From assembly GCF_900109295.1 (NCBI RefSeq), contig NZ_FOIZ01000002.1, positions 434,001 to 498,000 on the forward strand: 64,000 nt of DNA, written 5' to 3'. Shown here piece by piece: positions 1-8,537 of this stretch. The translations under genes and the position numbers were made by a program. The notes under the pieces were generated by a model, which was not told the DNA's origin, did not search any database, and saw only the letters and a list, made by a program, of their open reading frames with translations. Positions within the stretch are counted from its first letter, which is position 1; each line of letters begins with the position of its first letter. The stretch is from Cognatiyoonia koreensis. Its GTDB lineage: Bacteria; Pseudomonadota; Alphaproteobacteria; Rhodobacterales; Rhodobacteraceae.

Positions 1-1670
1 GCGATCTGCGCTTCATCAAACTGCTTGGCTTGCGTTTCGATTAGGTCCAGCAACCCGTCAGTATCATTCAGACTAACAAGGATGTCTGCTTCTGCCGCGA
101 ACAGATCGCGGGTCAGCATTTCGTTCTGGCTTTCGAATTGCAACGTGCGCAGCAGCAGAAGATCCTGCTGTTCGAATGGCACGTCGCTTACGCGTTTCAG
201 TGCGACAAGTTTCAGAAACGCCTCTGGCGTGATGCGCGGATCGTCTTCGGCCAGGTCTGACAGGATGCCAGTTGCCGCCGATAGATCCCCTTGATCTTCG
301 GCGATCCCGGATTCGGCAATCTTTACAGCCGTTTCGTCTGTCCCGTTCTGCCCCGCGAGGACGGTCGCCGCCAGATCATTGCGCCCCAGTGAAGTCAGCT
401 TGCCAGCAAGCCGTGGCGCAAGGTGCCTGCGCAAATCATTCGGCAGCAGTTTGTAATCGATCACGATTGCATCCAAATCGACCTCGCCAGTCAGCGGCCC
501 GTCGGTGTGCGCAAGAAACGCCCAAAGCGCGATTGGCCCCGGGCAGGTCATCTGATGGTTGAAGTTGGCCAGATCGACGGTGTCTTCGTCAACGACCTGC
601 CCCAGCGCCACAAGGACCTGACGGCTGCGTGACAGTTCGCCATCAATCTCGAGCGTGTTGATCGCTTCGCGGCCGAACCCGAATGCCAGATACGCCTTCG
701 ACAACGCCTCGACGGCGGCTGGGTCCGTGCGGTCGAATTCGCCTGTGATTGCGCGTCGTAATGTGCCGATTTGTTGCGCGAAGGGCGTGTCATCAATCCA
801 GTTTGCGACGTCGGCGTCGCTTGCCGCGACACAGCCGAACGCCGGCTGGCCATCCGCATGATCCGACAGATCCGATTGCATGGCCCGATCGACGCTTGTT
901 CGCGCGGAAAGCCCCGGGGTCAGCGCGGCATTCACGGCGTCAAGCAGATCGGAAAGCGTGTTCTCCGGTGGTCCTTCGGTAGTTGCTGATGGGCTGGCCC
1001 CGTCAGAAGGGGCCAGCAGCCCCTGCGACAGCGCACGGGAAAGACCGTCCGAGATCGTTGTTTCCAGGTCTGCGACGCGCACTTGCTGGTTGGCGTACTC
1101 TGCAAGTGGATCGGGCAAGCCATCTGGCCGACCGGGCGGGCCACGGTCCGACCCATCCAGTGGCAGGCGCGGCACATCGATCTTTGCGGATTGGGTGCGC
1201 GTTTCCGGTCGTATCGGCAAGACAAGAGCAGGCGGATGCGGATTGGGTGCTGGCGTGACGGGCAAATCAAGTTCCACGAACCGTTGATCGTTCGCCGCGT
1301 CATAGCCGCCGCCCCGCGGTTGATCCGGGTCTTTGATGTCAAGAACGAGCAAATCTGCCCGCAACTGGTCCACCTCTGCAAAGCAATCACATGCCAAGGC
1401 GAATCGCAGCGCTGTTCCGTTTTCAGTCAGCCGGATTGCCGCGATCCTTTCGCGCCGAATGCGTGTGAAAAAGCCCGCGGTATCAATCGACTTCTCGGTA
1501 TCAAAGCGGACACCATAGCCGTCTGCACTGGGCCCAACCGACCACGCCGTACCTGGCGGAATGGAAAAAACGACACGTGTGAAGTTCAGGTGATCACCGG
1601 TCCGCACGATGATGTCCTGCGCGGCCGCCGCACTGGCCAGAAAGAGGAAAATGCAGAACAGGCGAAACAC
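1..1670 (-). CDS. Secreted AMIN-like protein downstream of motA (3' end outside window)
   Basis: An uninterrupted minus-strand frame runs from a GTG at 1670 to the window edge, at least 556 codons. The GTG shares one base with the motA stop (TAGTG), so the two are translationally coupled. The N-terminus (FRLFCIFLFLASAAAAQD) reads as a signal peptide. The next 100 or so residues (RTGDHLNFTRVVFSIP...) are beta-rich and resemble an AMIN-type domain. The rest is Pro/Ala/Asp-rich and then helical, perhaps repeat-like. I do not recognise a named family. Position in the motor operon suggests an exported flagellar accessory protein, which is inference. An ATG ten bases upstream lies in another frame and gives no long product. 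Confidence 0.75.
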   Translation of the reverse strand, partial: MFRLFCIFLFLASAAAAQDIIVRTGDHLNFTRVVFSIPPGTAWSVGPSADGYGVRFDTEKSIDTAGFFTRIRRERIAAIRLTENGTALRFALACDCFAEVDQLRADLLVLDIKDPDQPRGGGYDAANDQRFVELDLPVTPAPNPHPPALVLPIRPETRTQSAKIDVPRLPLDGSDRGPPGRPDGLPDPLAEYANQQVRVADLETTISDGLSRALSQGLLAPSDGASPSATTEGPPENTLSDLLDAVNAALTPGLSARTSVDRAMQSDLSDHADGQPAFGCVAASDADVANWIDDTPFAQQIGTLRRAITGEFDRTDPAAVEALSKAYLAFGFGREAINTLEIDGELSRSRQVLVALGQVVDEDTVDLANFNHQMTCPGPIALWAFLAHTDGPLTGEVDLDAIVIDYKLLPNDLRRHLAPRLAGKLTSLGRNDLAATVLAGQNGTDETAVKIAESGIAEDQGDLSAATGILSDLAEDDPRITPEAFLKLVALKRVSDVPFEQQDLLLLRTLQFESQNEMLTRDLFAAEADILVSLNDTDGLLDLIETQAKQFDEAQI

Positions 1671-2539
1671 TATGCAGCATCCTGCTTGGCAGATTTCAGG
1701 GCTTCTTCCAAAGTAGAAAAATCTGGGCGCAAATGATCCGGTGTGTTCTGCCGCCCCACCTCGATACAGATGTTGGGCGCATGCCGGTGAAGGTTCGCGA
1801 CGAGGATTTCCCGGATCAGTTTGTAGAAATGTCCGTCATCCTCGATCACCGCTTTGACGCGCACCGCGAACGGGCCGACCAGACCGTAGGCCAGGAATAC
1901 GCCCAGAAACGTACCGACAAGCGCGCCGCCAATCAGTTTGCCAAGCACCTCTGGCGGTTGGTCGATCGAGCCCATCGTCTTGATAACACCCAGAACCGCA
2001 GCAACAATGCCCAGTGCGGGCAGGCCATCCGCGACGGTCTGAAGCGCATGCGTTGAATGCAGTTTGTGATGAAGCGTCGCCTCGATCCGCTTTTCAAGTA
2101 CTTCTTCGACCTGATGCGGATCGTCATAGTTCATCGTCGCGGACCGAAGCGTATCGCAGATCAATGCCACCGCCTCACCATCTGCCTGAATACGTGGATA
2201 TTTTCCGAAGATGCTCGAACTGTCAGGGCTTTCGATATGTTCTTCAAGGGCGACCGGATTGGCGCGCGCGATGCGGATCAGCTCGAACAACAGGCACATC
2301 AAGTCCTGATAATCCTGCTGCTTCCATTTCGCGCCTTTGAAGACCTTTCCAACGTCTTTCAACGTATGTTTGATGGCGCTTGTATCGTTGCTGATAACGA
2401 ACGCACCCAGTGCCGCGCCACCGATCATGATCATTTCGAACGGCAGCGATTTCAGGATAATTCCCATCTTGCCGCCCGCCAGCAAATAGCCGCCGAACAC
2501 CATGACAAAGACAATCGCGATACCAACAAATCCGACCAT
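1670..2539 (-). CDS. motA: Flagellar motor stator protein MotA
   Basis: The 289-residue protein is the inner-membrane stator subunit that, with MotB, conducts ions to turn the flagellum. It starts MVGFVGIAIVFVMVFGGYLL and shows the MotA cytoplasmic signature LEEHIESPDSSSIFGKYP. It also has the proline-bearing segments DGLPALGIVAAVLGVIKTMG and VGTFLGVFLAYGLVGPFA near transmembrane helices 3 and 4. Length is normal for the family. AAAGGATT lies upstream of the ATG. It is the fourth gene of the minus-strand block starting with fliL, and its stop overlaps the start of the secreted unknown. motB is about 10 kb away, as is common in Rhodobacterales. Confidence 0.95.
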   Translation of the reverse strand: MVGFVGIAIVFVMVFGGYLLAGGKMGIILKSLPFEMIMIGGAALGAFVISNDTSAIKHTLKDVGKVFKGAKWKQQDYQDLMCLLFELIRIARANPVALEEHIESPDSSSIFGKYPRIQADGEAVALICDTLRSATMNYDDPHQVEEVLEKRIEATLHHKLHSTHALQTVADGLPALGIVAAVLGVIKTMGSIDQPPEVLGKLIGGALVGTFLGVFLAYGLVGPFAVRVKAVIEDDGHFYKLIREILVANLHRHAPNICIEVGRQNTPDHLRPDFSTLEEALKSAKQDAA

Positions 2540-2618
2540 TCTGTCCGAATCCTTTCAAAGACGATGACGAAGCACTTCCCGACTGTTTTGACACAGACGG
2601 GTTAAGGAACCGTCTGCA

Positions 2619-3200
2619 TCATTGGGTGGGAACCCCTGCATTGCGCCCAGCAAGCACGACACTGATGGAATGTGCCGTTTGCGGCGTCAGCTGCGTCATG
2701 ATCAGTGCGGCAGGTTCCGGTCGCATCATGCCAAGGAATCCAGCCGCGAAATCGGGGGCCATTTCCTCGAACAAGGCGGCTGCGTCCTTCGGTTTCATAT
2801 TCTCGTACACCGTGGTCAAACGGCCCAGATCGGTTTGGGATGCCTCTTCTGCAAGGGCGATTGTCGCTCTCAGCGATTCTTCCGCCTCGACCAACGCGTC
2901 GAGTTGCTCTTGCATTTCCGCCTCAGCGACTGACAAGGCCTGAAGCCGTGCTGTGATCTGTTCTTCCTGTGTTGCTACGCGGGCTTCCCGCGCCAGCAAC
3001 GTTGCCAAAAGGGTATCGATATCGGGTGAACTGTCCGCCTGGCCCTGCGGTGTCATCGGCACGGCCGCGGGCGTGGCCGGTTCGCCTTCTGCATAGGCCT
3101 GACCCGATCCGTCCATGAAACGCAGCAGGGCGGACGAGATCAGCAAGCCTGCAACGATATGCAACGTGCCACTGCGTTTGCGGCGTGGTCCTGCACTCAT
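2619..3200 (-). CDS. MotE-like protein (MgtE N-terminal-like domain)
   Basis: The 193-residue protein has one N-terminal hydrophobic segment (HIVAGLLISSALLRF), an acidic/Ala linker, a coiled coil (roughly residues 65-120, with repeated E/A/Q heptads) and a C-terminal segment of MgtE-N/MotE type (TTVYENMKPKDAAALFEEM, then FLGMMRPEPAALIMTQLTP). MotE proteins assist stator or periplasmic motor assembly in alphaproteobacteria. The gene lies between fliL and motA, and its start overlaps the preceding stop (ATGA). A stator-chaperone or motor role is inferred from domain and context. Confidence 0.75.
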   Translation of the reverse strand: MSAGPRRKRSGTLHIVAGLLISSALLRFMDGSGQAYAEGEPATPAAVPMTPQGQADSSPDIDTLLATLLAREARVATQEEQITARLQALSVAEAEMQEQLDALVEAEESLRATIALAEEASQTDLGRLTTVYENMKPKDAAALFEEMAPDFAAGFLGMMRPEPAALIMTQLTPQTAHSISVVLAGRNAGVPTQ

Positions 3201-3553
3201 TGTCGTGCCTCTGGATCAGTTGGCTTGCGCACGAAAAAAGGGTTTTCTGGCGGTGCCGCAGGTGCTGCAGCTGGCAGGTCATGCAGCGATGCAACCAGAA
3301 GTTCCAACCGCCTTGCCGCCGCTTCGGCGCGATCGCTGACGTCCGACAATGTCGCAACAGAACCGGTTGCGGCGGACTGCGCAGATTTCAAGGATTGCGC
3401 CAGTTCGTCGACCTGCACCGAAAGAACCGCGACAGCACCCCCGACCCCTTTTTCAAGGTCTGTGAACCGGCGCAGGCGTCGCGACAGGATGTAGCAATAG
3501 AAACCGGCCCCCAGGGCCCCGGCGATAAGCAGCATGTCGGAAATCAGAACCAT
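3197..3553 (-). CDS. Small bitopic membrane protein of the motor operon
   Basis: The 118-residue protein has one N-terminal transmembrane helix (MLLIAGALGAGFYCYI), a basic stop-transfer (SRRLRRF), a helical coiled-coil-like stretch (residues 30-95) and a Pro-rich tail. GGAG precedes the ATG by about nine bases. It sits between fliL and the motE-like gene and overlaps the latter by four bases. Rhodobacter sphaeroides has a bitopic motor protein, MotF, in a comparable fliL neighbourhood, and this may be its counterpart. That is a positional guess only. Confidence 0.65.
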   Translation of the reverse strand: MVLISDMLLIAGALGAGFYCYILSRRLRRFTDLEKGVGGAVAVLSVQVDELAQSLKSAQSAATGSVATLSDVSDRAEAAARRLELLVASLHDLPAAAPAAPPENPFFVRKPTDPEARQ

Positions 3554-3565
3554 CTTGCGGTCTCC

Positions 3566-4054
3566 TCAATTCAAAACGAATTCCATAATTAAAAGGTCGC
3601 GCACCCGACCATCCCCGACGACAACCTGAACGCGGCGCAGCATCTGCCCGCGCAGTTTCACCAGGATCGCCGGATCACCGAGTTCCGAGAGTTCAACGGC
3701 GCGAAGATAGCCATTCAGCACGTCGATCACGCGCGGTTTCAACGCTTCGACCTCTGCCGCGTGTTCGGGCGTAACTTCAAGCTGTGCGGCAAACCGAAGA
3801 TGTGTGCTGACGCCGCCCGCGGGCAAGGAAATGACCATTGGATCAAGCGCGACGAACGCGACCTTCGGGATGTCTTCGACCTGCTTCGCGTCTTCGGATG
3901 ATTCGGTATGATCCGCATCACCAGAGCTGCCCAACATGCCGCTGCTGACGGCAAAGAACCCGCCGCCACCGCCGGCGAGCGCAAGGACAAGTCCAAGAAT
4001 CAAAGGCAGCTTGGACTTTTTCGGGGGGGCTTCGTCCTCTGTTATGTCTGTCAT
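3566..4054 (-). CDS. fliL: Flagellar basal body-associated protein FliL
   Basis: The 162-residue FliL surrounds the stator at the flagellar base. It has a charged cytoplasmic N-terminus (MTDITEDEAPPKKSK), one transmembrane helix (LPLILGLVLALAGGGGGFF), an acidic linker and the periplasmic stomatin-like domain with VAFVALDPMVISLPAGG and the C-terminal RDLLIMEFVLN. It is first in the minus-strand motor block and divergent from fliF; the 107-base space between them holds a candidate CtrA box. Confidence 0.93.
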   Translation of the reverse strand: MTDITEDEAPPKKSKLPLILGLVLALAGGGGGFFAVSSGMLGSSGDADHTESSEDAKQVEDIPKVAFVALDPMVISLPAGGVSTHLRFAAQLEVTPEHAAEVEALKPRVIDVLNGYLRAVELSELGDPAILVKLRGQMLRRVQVVVGDGRVRDLLIMEFVLN

Positions 4055-4102
4055 GCTGCAGCTTTCGAAAAATTGCGATGTCCGACATTTAACGTTGAAG
4101 CC

Positions 4103-4117
4103 CTAACCGATTGTTAA
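4103..4117. promoter_or_regulatory. Candidate CtrA box between fliL and fliF
   Basis: CTAA-CCGATTG-TTAA is one mismatch from the TTAA-N7-TTAA CtrA consensus. It lies in the divergent space between fliL and fliF. CtrA is known to control flagellar genes in Rhodobacterales; use of this site is inferred. Confidence 0.4.
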
Positions 4118-4161
4118 GTGTGTTCGGGTCATGTTGCCCAGACGGGCAGAACGCCCATCGA

Positions 4162-5730
4162 ATGGAGAAGCCATTGCAGGGCCTACTTTCAGTCTGGACG
4201 AATCTGAACACGCGGCGGCAAATCATCGCGATTCTATCCAGTGCCGCGATCATTGCGCTGGTTGTATTCTTGGCGCGCGGTGCCGGGCAGAAAGACCTCG
4301 CCCTTCTTTATGGTGGGCTCGAACCTGCGGCCGCAGGCGACGTGATAACGGCACTTGATCAGCGCGGCGCAATTTATGAAGTGCGCGGCGGCGGCATCTA
4401 TGTCGATGCCACGCAGCGGGATTCGCTGCGCATGTCACTGGCAGGAGAAGGGCTGCCCTCGGTCGGGGCACAAGGCTATGAATTGCTTGACGGGCTGTCC
4501 GGTTTCGGGACGACATCGCAGATGTTCGATGCCGCATACTGGCGCGCCCGCGAGGGGGAGCTTGCCCGCACAATCCTTGCCAATCCAAGCATTCGCGCGG
4601 CCCGCGTTCATATATCGACCCCGTCGGGCCGCCCATTTCAAACCCGCGAAAAACCCACGGCCGCCGTGACGGTTTCGACCGGGGCGGGCGGGCTGTCATC
4701 GTCGCAGATCACGGCGCTGCAGTTTCTTGTCGGTTCTGCCGTGACAGGGCTGTCGCCCAATGATGTTGCAATCATCGACGATGAAGCAGGACTTTTGTCC
4801 GATAGCACAGGGTCGGCGGCAGCGGGCAAATCCGGCGAGATGGCCGACACGTTGCGCCAGCGGGCCGAACGTTTGCTTGCGGCGCGGGTGGGACAGGGCA
4901 ACGCATTGGTCGAGGTATCAATCGACACCATCAACCAAAGCGAGTCGATCCTGGAACGCACGGTCGATCCCGACAGCCGGATCGCGATCAGCACAGACGT
5001 GACGGAAACTGCCGAAACATCCCAAGACAGCCGTGGTGGCAACGTAACGGTCGCATCAAATCTACCGGACGGTGACGCAGCTGGTGGTGGCGGCACTGCG
5101 AACTCTGAAAACAGCGAAACCCGCGCGTTGACGAACTATGAGATGTCGCAAACTGAACGCCAGATCATTCGGAATGCCGGTGATGTGCGACGCCTGACCG
5201 TTGCAGTACTGGTGAACGATGTGGCGGAAACAGGCACCGACGGAACGGTGACCTATGCGCCGCGCAAAGCCGACGAACTGACAGCGCTGCGGGAATTGGT
5301 TTCGCTGGCTGTCGGTCTTGATGAGGGCAGAGGGGACCTGATTACTGTCCAGTCCATGCAATTCGAGGCCGTCGCAAACGAAGGCACGTTGGTCACAGCG
5401 GACGCGACCGCTGCACCACTCAATATGATGCAGCTTATTCAGGTGGCCGTTGCCGCCGTGGTTGCACTCATCCTCGGGCTGTTTGTCGTACGGCCAATTC
5501 TATCGGGAAAAACAGCCGCCTTGCCACCCCCTGCCGATCAGTTGCCGCGCACCATGATCGAGGGTGACATGATAGATGCATCGCCCGAAGCGACAACGCA
5601 ACAGACACAGCAGCTGCCATCTGCGGATGCAGTTGCCCGCCTGCGCGAGATGATTGCCGAACGCGAAACAGAAACAGTCCAACTGCTGCAGGACTGGATG
5701 GAAGAACCTGACCCGAGGGAGTCTGCGTAA
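4162..5730 (+). CDS. fliF: Flagellar MS-ring protein FliF
   Basis: FliF forms the inner-membrane MS ring on which the rotor and export gate assemble. From the ATG at 4162 the product is 522 residues. It has an N-terminal helix (RRQIIAILSSAAIIALVVF), ring-building motifs (KDLALLYGGLEPAAAGDV; LARTILANPSIRAARVHI), an Asp/Gly/Ser-rich loop and a second helix near the C-terminus (MMQLIQVAVAAVVALILGLFVV). The tail binds FliG. An upstream in-frame start at 4111 would add 17 residues overlapping the intergenic region and is less likely. It leads fliF-fliH-fliN-fliP, and its stop overlaps the next start (TAATG). Confidence 0.9.
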   Translation: MEKPLQGLLSVWTNLNTRRQIIAILSSAAIIALVVFLARGAGQKDLALLYGGLEPAAAGDVITALDQRGAIYEVRGGGIYVDATQRDSLRMSLAGEGLPSVGAQGYELLDGLSGFGTTSQMFDAAYWRAREGELARTILANPSIRAARVHISTPSGRPFQTREKPTAAVTVSTGAGGLSSSQITALQFLVGSAVTGLSPNDVAIIDDEAGLLSDSTGSAAAGKSGEMADTLRQRAERLLAARVGQGNALVEVSIDTINQSESILERTVDPDSRIAISTDVTETAETSQDSRGGNVTVASNLPDGDAAGGGGTANSENSETRALTNYEMSQTERQIIRNAGDVRRLTVAVLVNDVAETGTDGTVTYAPRKADELTALRELVSLAVGLDEGRGDLITVQSMQFEAVANEGTLVTADATAAPLNMMQLIQVAVAAVVALILGLFVVRPILSGKTAALPPPADQLPRTMIEGDMIDASPEATTQQTQQLPSADAVARLREMIAERETETVQLLQDWMEEPDPRESA

Positions 5731-6293
5731 TGGCCCATTTGATGTTCCTTGAACAGTTCGAAGCCGAAAGTGGCGAAACGCCCACCCGGTCACCAACCGA
5801 ATTGCCCGGTTTCGAGGATGGTTACGATGCAGGCCTTGCCGCCGCCGCTGCCGACCAAGCAACGCTGAGCGCGCAGATGGCGACGCGGATTTCGGAACTG
5901 CAATTCGGATATGTCGAAGCACAGCAGGATTTGCTGCGCGCCCTTGGCCCGCTGGTCAGTGCAATCTGTGACCAGATACTCCCCGCACTGATCGACGACA
6001 TGACACGTAGCCGGATCTTCGAAACGCTCTTGCTGTGTGCGAGGGCAGATGTTTCGCATCCGATGCAGCTGACCTGTCACCCGGCAAAGGCGGCGGTGAT
6101 GCAGCAAGTGCTGGCGGATTTTGGTGACCAGCAGGTTGCCCTTCTGACCGACCCCGGTCTTGCACAGGATGAAGTTCTGATCGGAGGCAACCGTCAGGAA
6201 ACCCAATTGGACACGGCACTACTGATCGCCGCCATGCGGACCGCGCTTCAGCACCTCTGCAACGCACACCAGAAGGAAGAGACAGATGAATGA
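5730..6293 (+). CDS. fliH: FliH-like flagellar export stator protein
   Basis: The 187-residue acidic, Ala/Gln-rich helical protein has the GFEDGYDAGLAAA repeat-like segment usual near the N-terminus of FliH and a C-terminal globular region. FliH regulates the export ATPase FliI and links it to the C ring. Sequence is weakly conserved in this family, so the call leans on position: directly after fliF (TAATG overlap) and overlapping fliN by eight bases. Confidence 0.7.
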   Translation: MAHLMFLEQFEAESGETPTRSPTELPGFEDGYDAGLAAAAADQATLSAQMATRISELQFGYVEAQQDLLRALGPLVSAICDQILPALIDDMTRSRIFETLLLCARADVSHPMQLTCHPAKAAVMQQVLADFGDQQVALLTDPGLAQDEVLIGGNRQETQLDTALLIAAMRTALQHLCNAHQKEETDE

Positions 6294-6585
6294 TGCAAGC
6301 CTTACGCCCCATGACAGCGTCGCGAAAGGTGCCGGACTTTTGCAACAAATCCCGATCGAGGTGCTGATTTCCGTTGGAAAGGCGCGCCCGCTGGTCCGGG
6401 ATCTTCTTAATCTTGGTGAAAACGCGGTCTTACCGCTTGACCGCCGCGTGGATGACCCGGTGGAGCTTTATATCGGTGACAGGCTGATCGCGCGGGGCGA
6501 ATTGCAAGAACAGGAAGGTGGCGAACCCGGACAGCTCGCCGTGAAACTGACCGAAGTGATTAATGACCCGACCGACCTTGGATAG
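6286..6585 (+). CDS. fliN: Flagellar motor switch protein FliN
   Basis: The 99-residue single-domain SpoA (surface presentation of antigens) protein has the FliN pattern IPIEVLISVGKARPLVRDLLNL, then VLPLDRRVDDPVELYIGDRLIARGE and a C-terminal KLTEVI. FliN forms the base of the C ring and contributes to switching and export. Length matches short FliN proteins. Start and stop overlap fliH and fliP, by 8 and 23 bases. Confidence 0.92.
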   Translation: MNDASLTPHDSVAKGAGLLQQIPIEVLISVGKARPLVRDLLNLGENAVLPLDRRVDDPVELYIGDRLIARGELQEQEGGEPGQLAVKLTEVINDPTDLG

Positions 6586-7321
6586 AGCATGGCGGCTGGT
6601 CTGTGCCGGATCCGTCTGTCTGGCACTGATGACATCGGCTGCATTTGCGCAGGACGTTTCGATCACACTTGGTGATGACGGATCCCTCGCGACCCGATCC
6701 GTTCAACTGCTAGTTTTGATCACCGTGCTCAGTATCGTACCGGGGATCGCGATCATGATCACCTGTTTTCCCTTCATTGTCACAGTGCTCGCCATCCTGC
6801 GGCAGGCCATCGGCCTGCAGCAGTCGCCGCCGAACATGCTGATCGTTTCGCTTGCCCTTTTCCTCACCTATTTCGTCATGGAACCGGTATTTCTGGCCGC
6901 ATGGACGGCAGGGATCGATCCAATGCTGAATGGGGATATGGAGATTGAGGAGGCCTTTCTGCGGACAATGGAACCGTTGCGGGCTTTCATGCTGACCCGG
7001 ATTGATCCCGACACGCTGAACCAACTCGCCGATCTCAGACCGGACGTCGATGTGAACCTGCCGGCAGAAGACGTACCGCTTTCCGTCCTGGTCCCGTCAT
7101 TCATGCTGAGCGAGATGGAACATGCGTTTCAGGTCGGGTTTCTTATTTTCCTGCCTTTTCTGATCATCGATCTGGTCGTTGCCGCAATCCTCATGTCGAT
7201 GGGGATGATGATGGTCCCCCCGGCGATTGTGTCGCTGCCCTTCAAACTGGCGTTCTTCGTTGTTGCGGACGGCTGGAGCCTTATCGCTGTCAGCCTTGTG
7301 CGCGGCTACGGCGGGGTCTGA
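6563..7321 (+). CDS. fliP: Flagellar type III export gate protein FliP
   Basis: The 252-residue protein has a cleavable signal peptide (ending TSAAFAQD) and the family blocks LLVLITVLSIVPGIAIMITC, TVLAILRQAIGLQQSPPN, LTYFVMEPVF and the C-terminal MGMMMVPPAIVSLPFKL. FliP forms the core of the export gate with FliQ and FliR, which are not in this window. The start is inside fliN. It is the last gene of the block and converges on flgI across 109 bases, where I see no convincing terminator. Confidence 0.95.
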   Translation: MTRPTLDRAWRLVCAGSVCLALMTSAAFAQDVSITLGDDGSLATRSVQLLVLITVLSIVPGIAIMITCFPFIVTVLAILRQAIGLQQSPPNMLIVSLALFLTYFVMEPVFLAAWTAGIDPMLNGDMEIEEAFLRTMEPLRAFMLTRIDPDTLNQLADLRPDVDVNLPAEDVPLSVLVPSFMLSEMEHAFQVGFLIFLPFLIIDLVVAAILMSMGMMMVPPAIVSLPFKLAFFVVADGWSLIAVSLVRGYGGV

Positions 7322-7430
7322 TTGGTTCTCGACCATACTCCCCCAGAACTGACGTCTCTACCAAAATCCTATTTCTGTCTGGGCGAACGGGCAGTGCGCA
7401 CACGACAGTTATTGCCGCACAAAACTGACC

Positions 7431-8537
7431 CTACCGAACAATGAACTCCGCATGAAGCGCGCCACTGGCCTTGATGCTTTTCAGGATGTCGATCATGTCG
7501 CGCGGCGCAACACCCAGCGCATTCAAACCAGCGATCACTTCGCTTAAGCTGGTGCCGCCGCGCACCTCGGCCAAGCCGATCCCCGGTTCATCTTCGATCC
7601 CGACAGCAGTACGCGGAACGACCACGGTTTCGCCGGGTGAAAACGGATTTGGTTGAGAGACGAGCGGTGCTTCCTGAATACGTAAAGTCAGGTTGCCCTG
7701 GCTGACAGCAACCCGGCTGATCCTGACGTCTTCGCCCATCACGATCGTGCCAGAGCGTTGGTCGACAACCACCCGCGCGCGGCGTTCGGGTTCGACCATG
7801 ATGTTTTCGATCCGTCCCAGCGCATGCGCGGGCGACGGCATATGGGTTTCGCCGATGTTCAGGTGCACTGTACCCGCATCAAGCATCGTTGCCACATGGC
7901 GGCCAAAGCTATGGTTGATAGCGGCTTCAATCCTTCCTGCGGTCGTGAAATCCGGTGTGCGCAGCGCAAGACGAAGCGACGTCAACTCAGCGAAATCAAA
8001 AGCGACTTCGCGCTCGACAGTTGCGCCGGACGGTATCGATCCCGAAGTTGGAACGCCTTGGGTCACGGCAGCAGCAGCACCTTCCGCGCTGACGCCCCCT
8101 GCAATGATCGTGCCTTGGGCAACCGCATAGATTTCACCATCGGCGGCGTTGAGCGGTGTCATAATCAGTGTTCCGCCAAGAAGGCTGCTGGCGTCTCCGA
8201 TTGCGGAAACTGTTACGTCTATCGGGCTGCCGGCACGTGCAAATGGTGGCAGGCTGCCGGTGACGAAAACCGCCGCGACATTCTTGGGGCGGAACTGCTC
8301 ACCGGTGACGTTGACGCCAAGCCGTTCCAGGATGTTGACCATGATTTCTTCGGTGAACGGTGAATTGCGCAACCCGTCGCCAGTTCCGTTCAGCCCGACC
8401 ACCAGACCATAACCGACAAGATCGTTCGTGCGGACCCCGTCGAATTCAACAAGATCCTTGAGCCGGATCGGTGCGGCATGAACGCTCCCCGTGGAGAGCA
8501 TCGTGCCGAGCATCATGATACCAAGAAGTTTTTTCAT
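7431..8537 (-). CDS. flgI: Flagellar P-ring protein FlgI
   Basis: The 368-residue periplasmic P-ring protein forms the rod bushing in the peptidoglycan layer. It has a signal peptide (MKKLLGIMMLGTMLSTGSVHA), then the typical PIRLKDLVEFDGVRTNDLVG, GYGLVVGLNGTGDG and the C-terminal VAPRDMIDILKSIKASGALH. Length is normal. It is the last gene of flgE-flgK-flgL-flgI, overlapping flgL by four bases (ATGA). Confidence 0.97.
   Translation of the reverse strand: MKKLLGIMMLGTMLSTGSVHAAPIRLKDLVEFDGVRTNDLVGYGLVVGLNGTGDGLRNSPFTEEIMVNILERLGVNVTGEQFRPKNVAAVFVTGSLPPFARAGSPIDVTVSAIGDASSLLGGTLIMTPLNAADGEIYAVAQGTIIAGGVSAEGAAAAVTQGVPTSGSIPSGATVEREVAFDFAELTSLRLALRTPDFTTAGRIEAAINHSFGRHVATMLDAGTVHLNIGETHMPSPAHALGRIENIMVEPERRARVVVDQRSGTIVMGEDVRISRVAVSQGNLTLRIQEAPLVSQPNPFSPGETVVVPRTAVGIEDEPGIGLAEVRGGTSLSEVIAGLNALGVAPRDMIDILKSIKASGALHAEFIVR

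Noticed and set aside
1083..1736. 217-codon plus-strand frame over the start of the AMIN-like gene and motA end
   Set aside because: The minus-strand frame has signal peptide, coupled start and coding-like composition.
7322..7430. Terminator between fliP and flgI
   Set aside because: No stem of more than five pairs with a T-run found.
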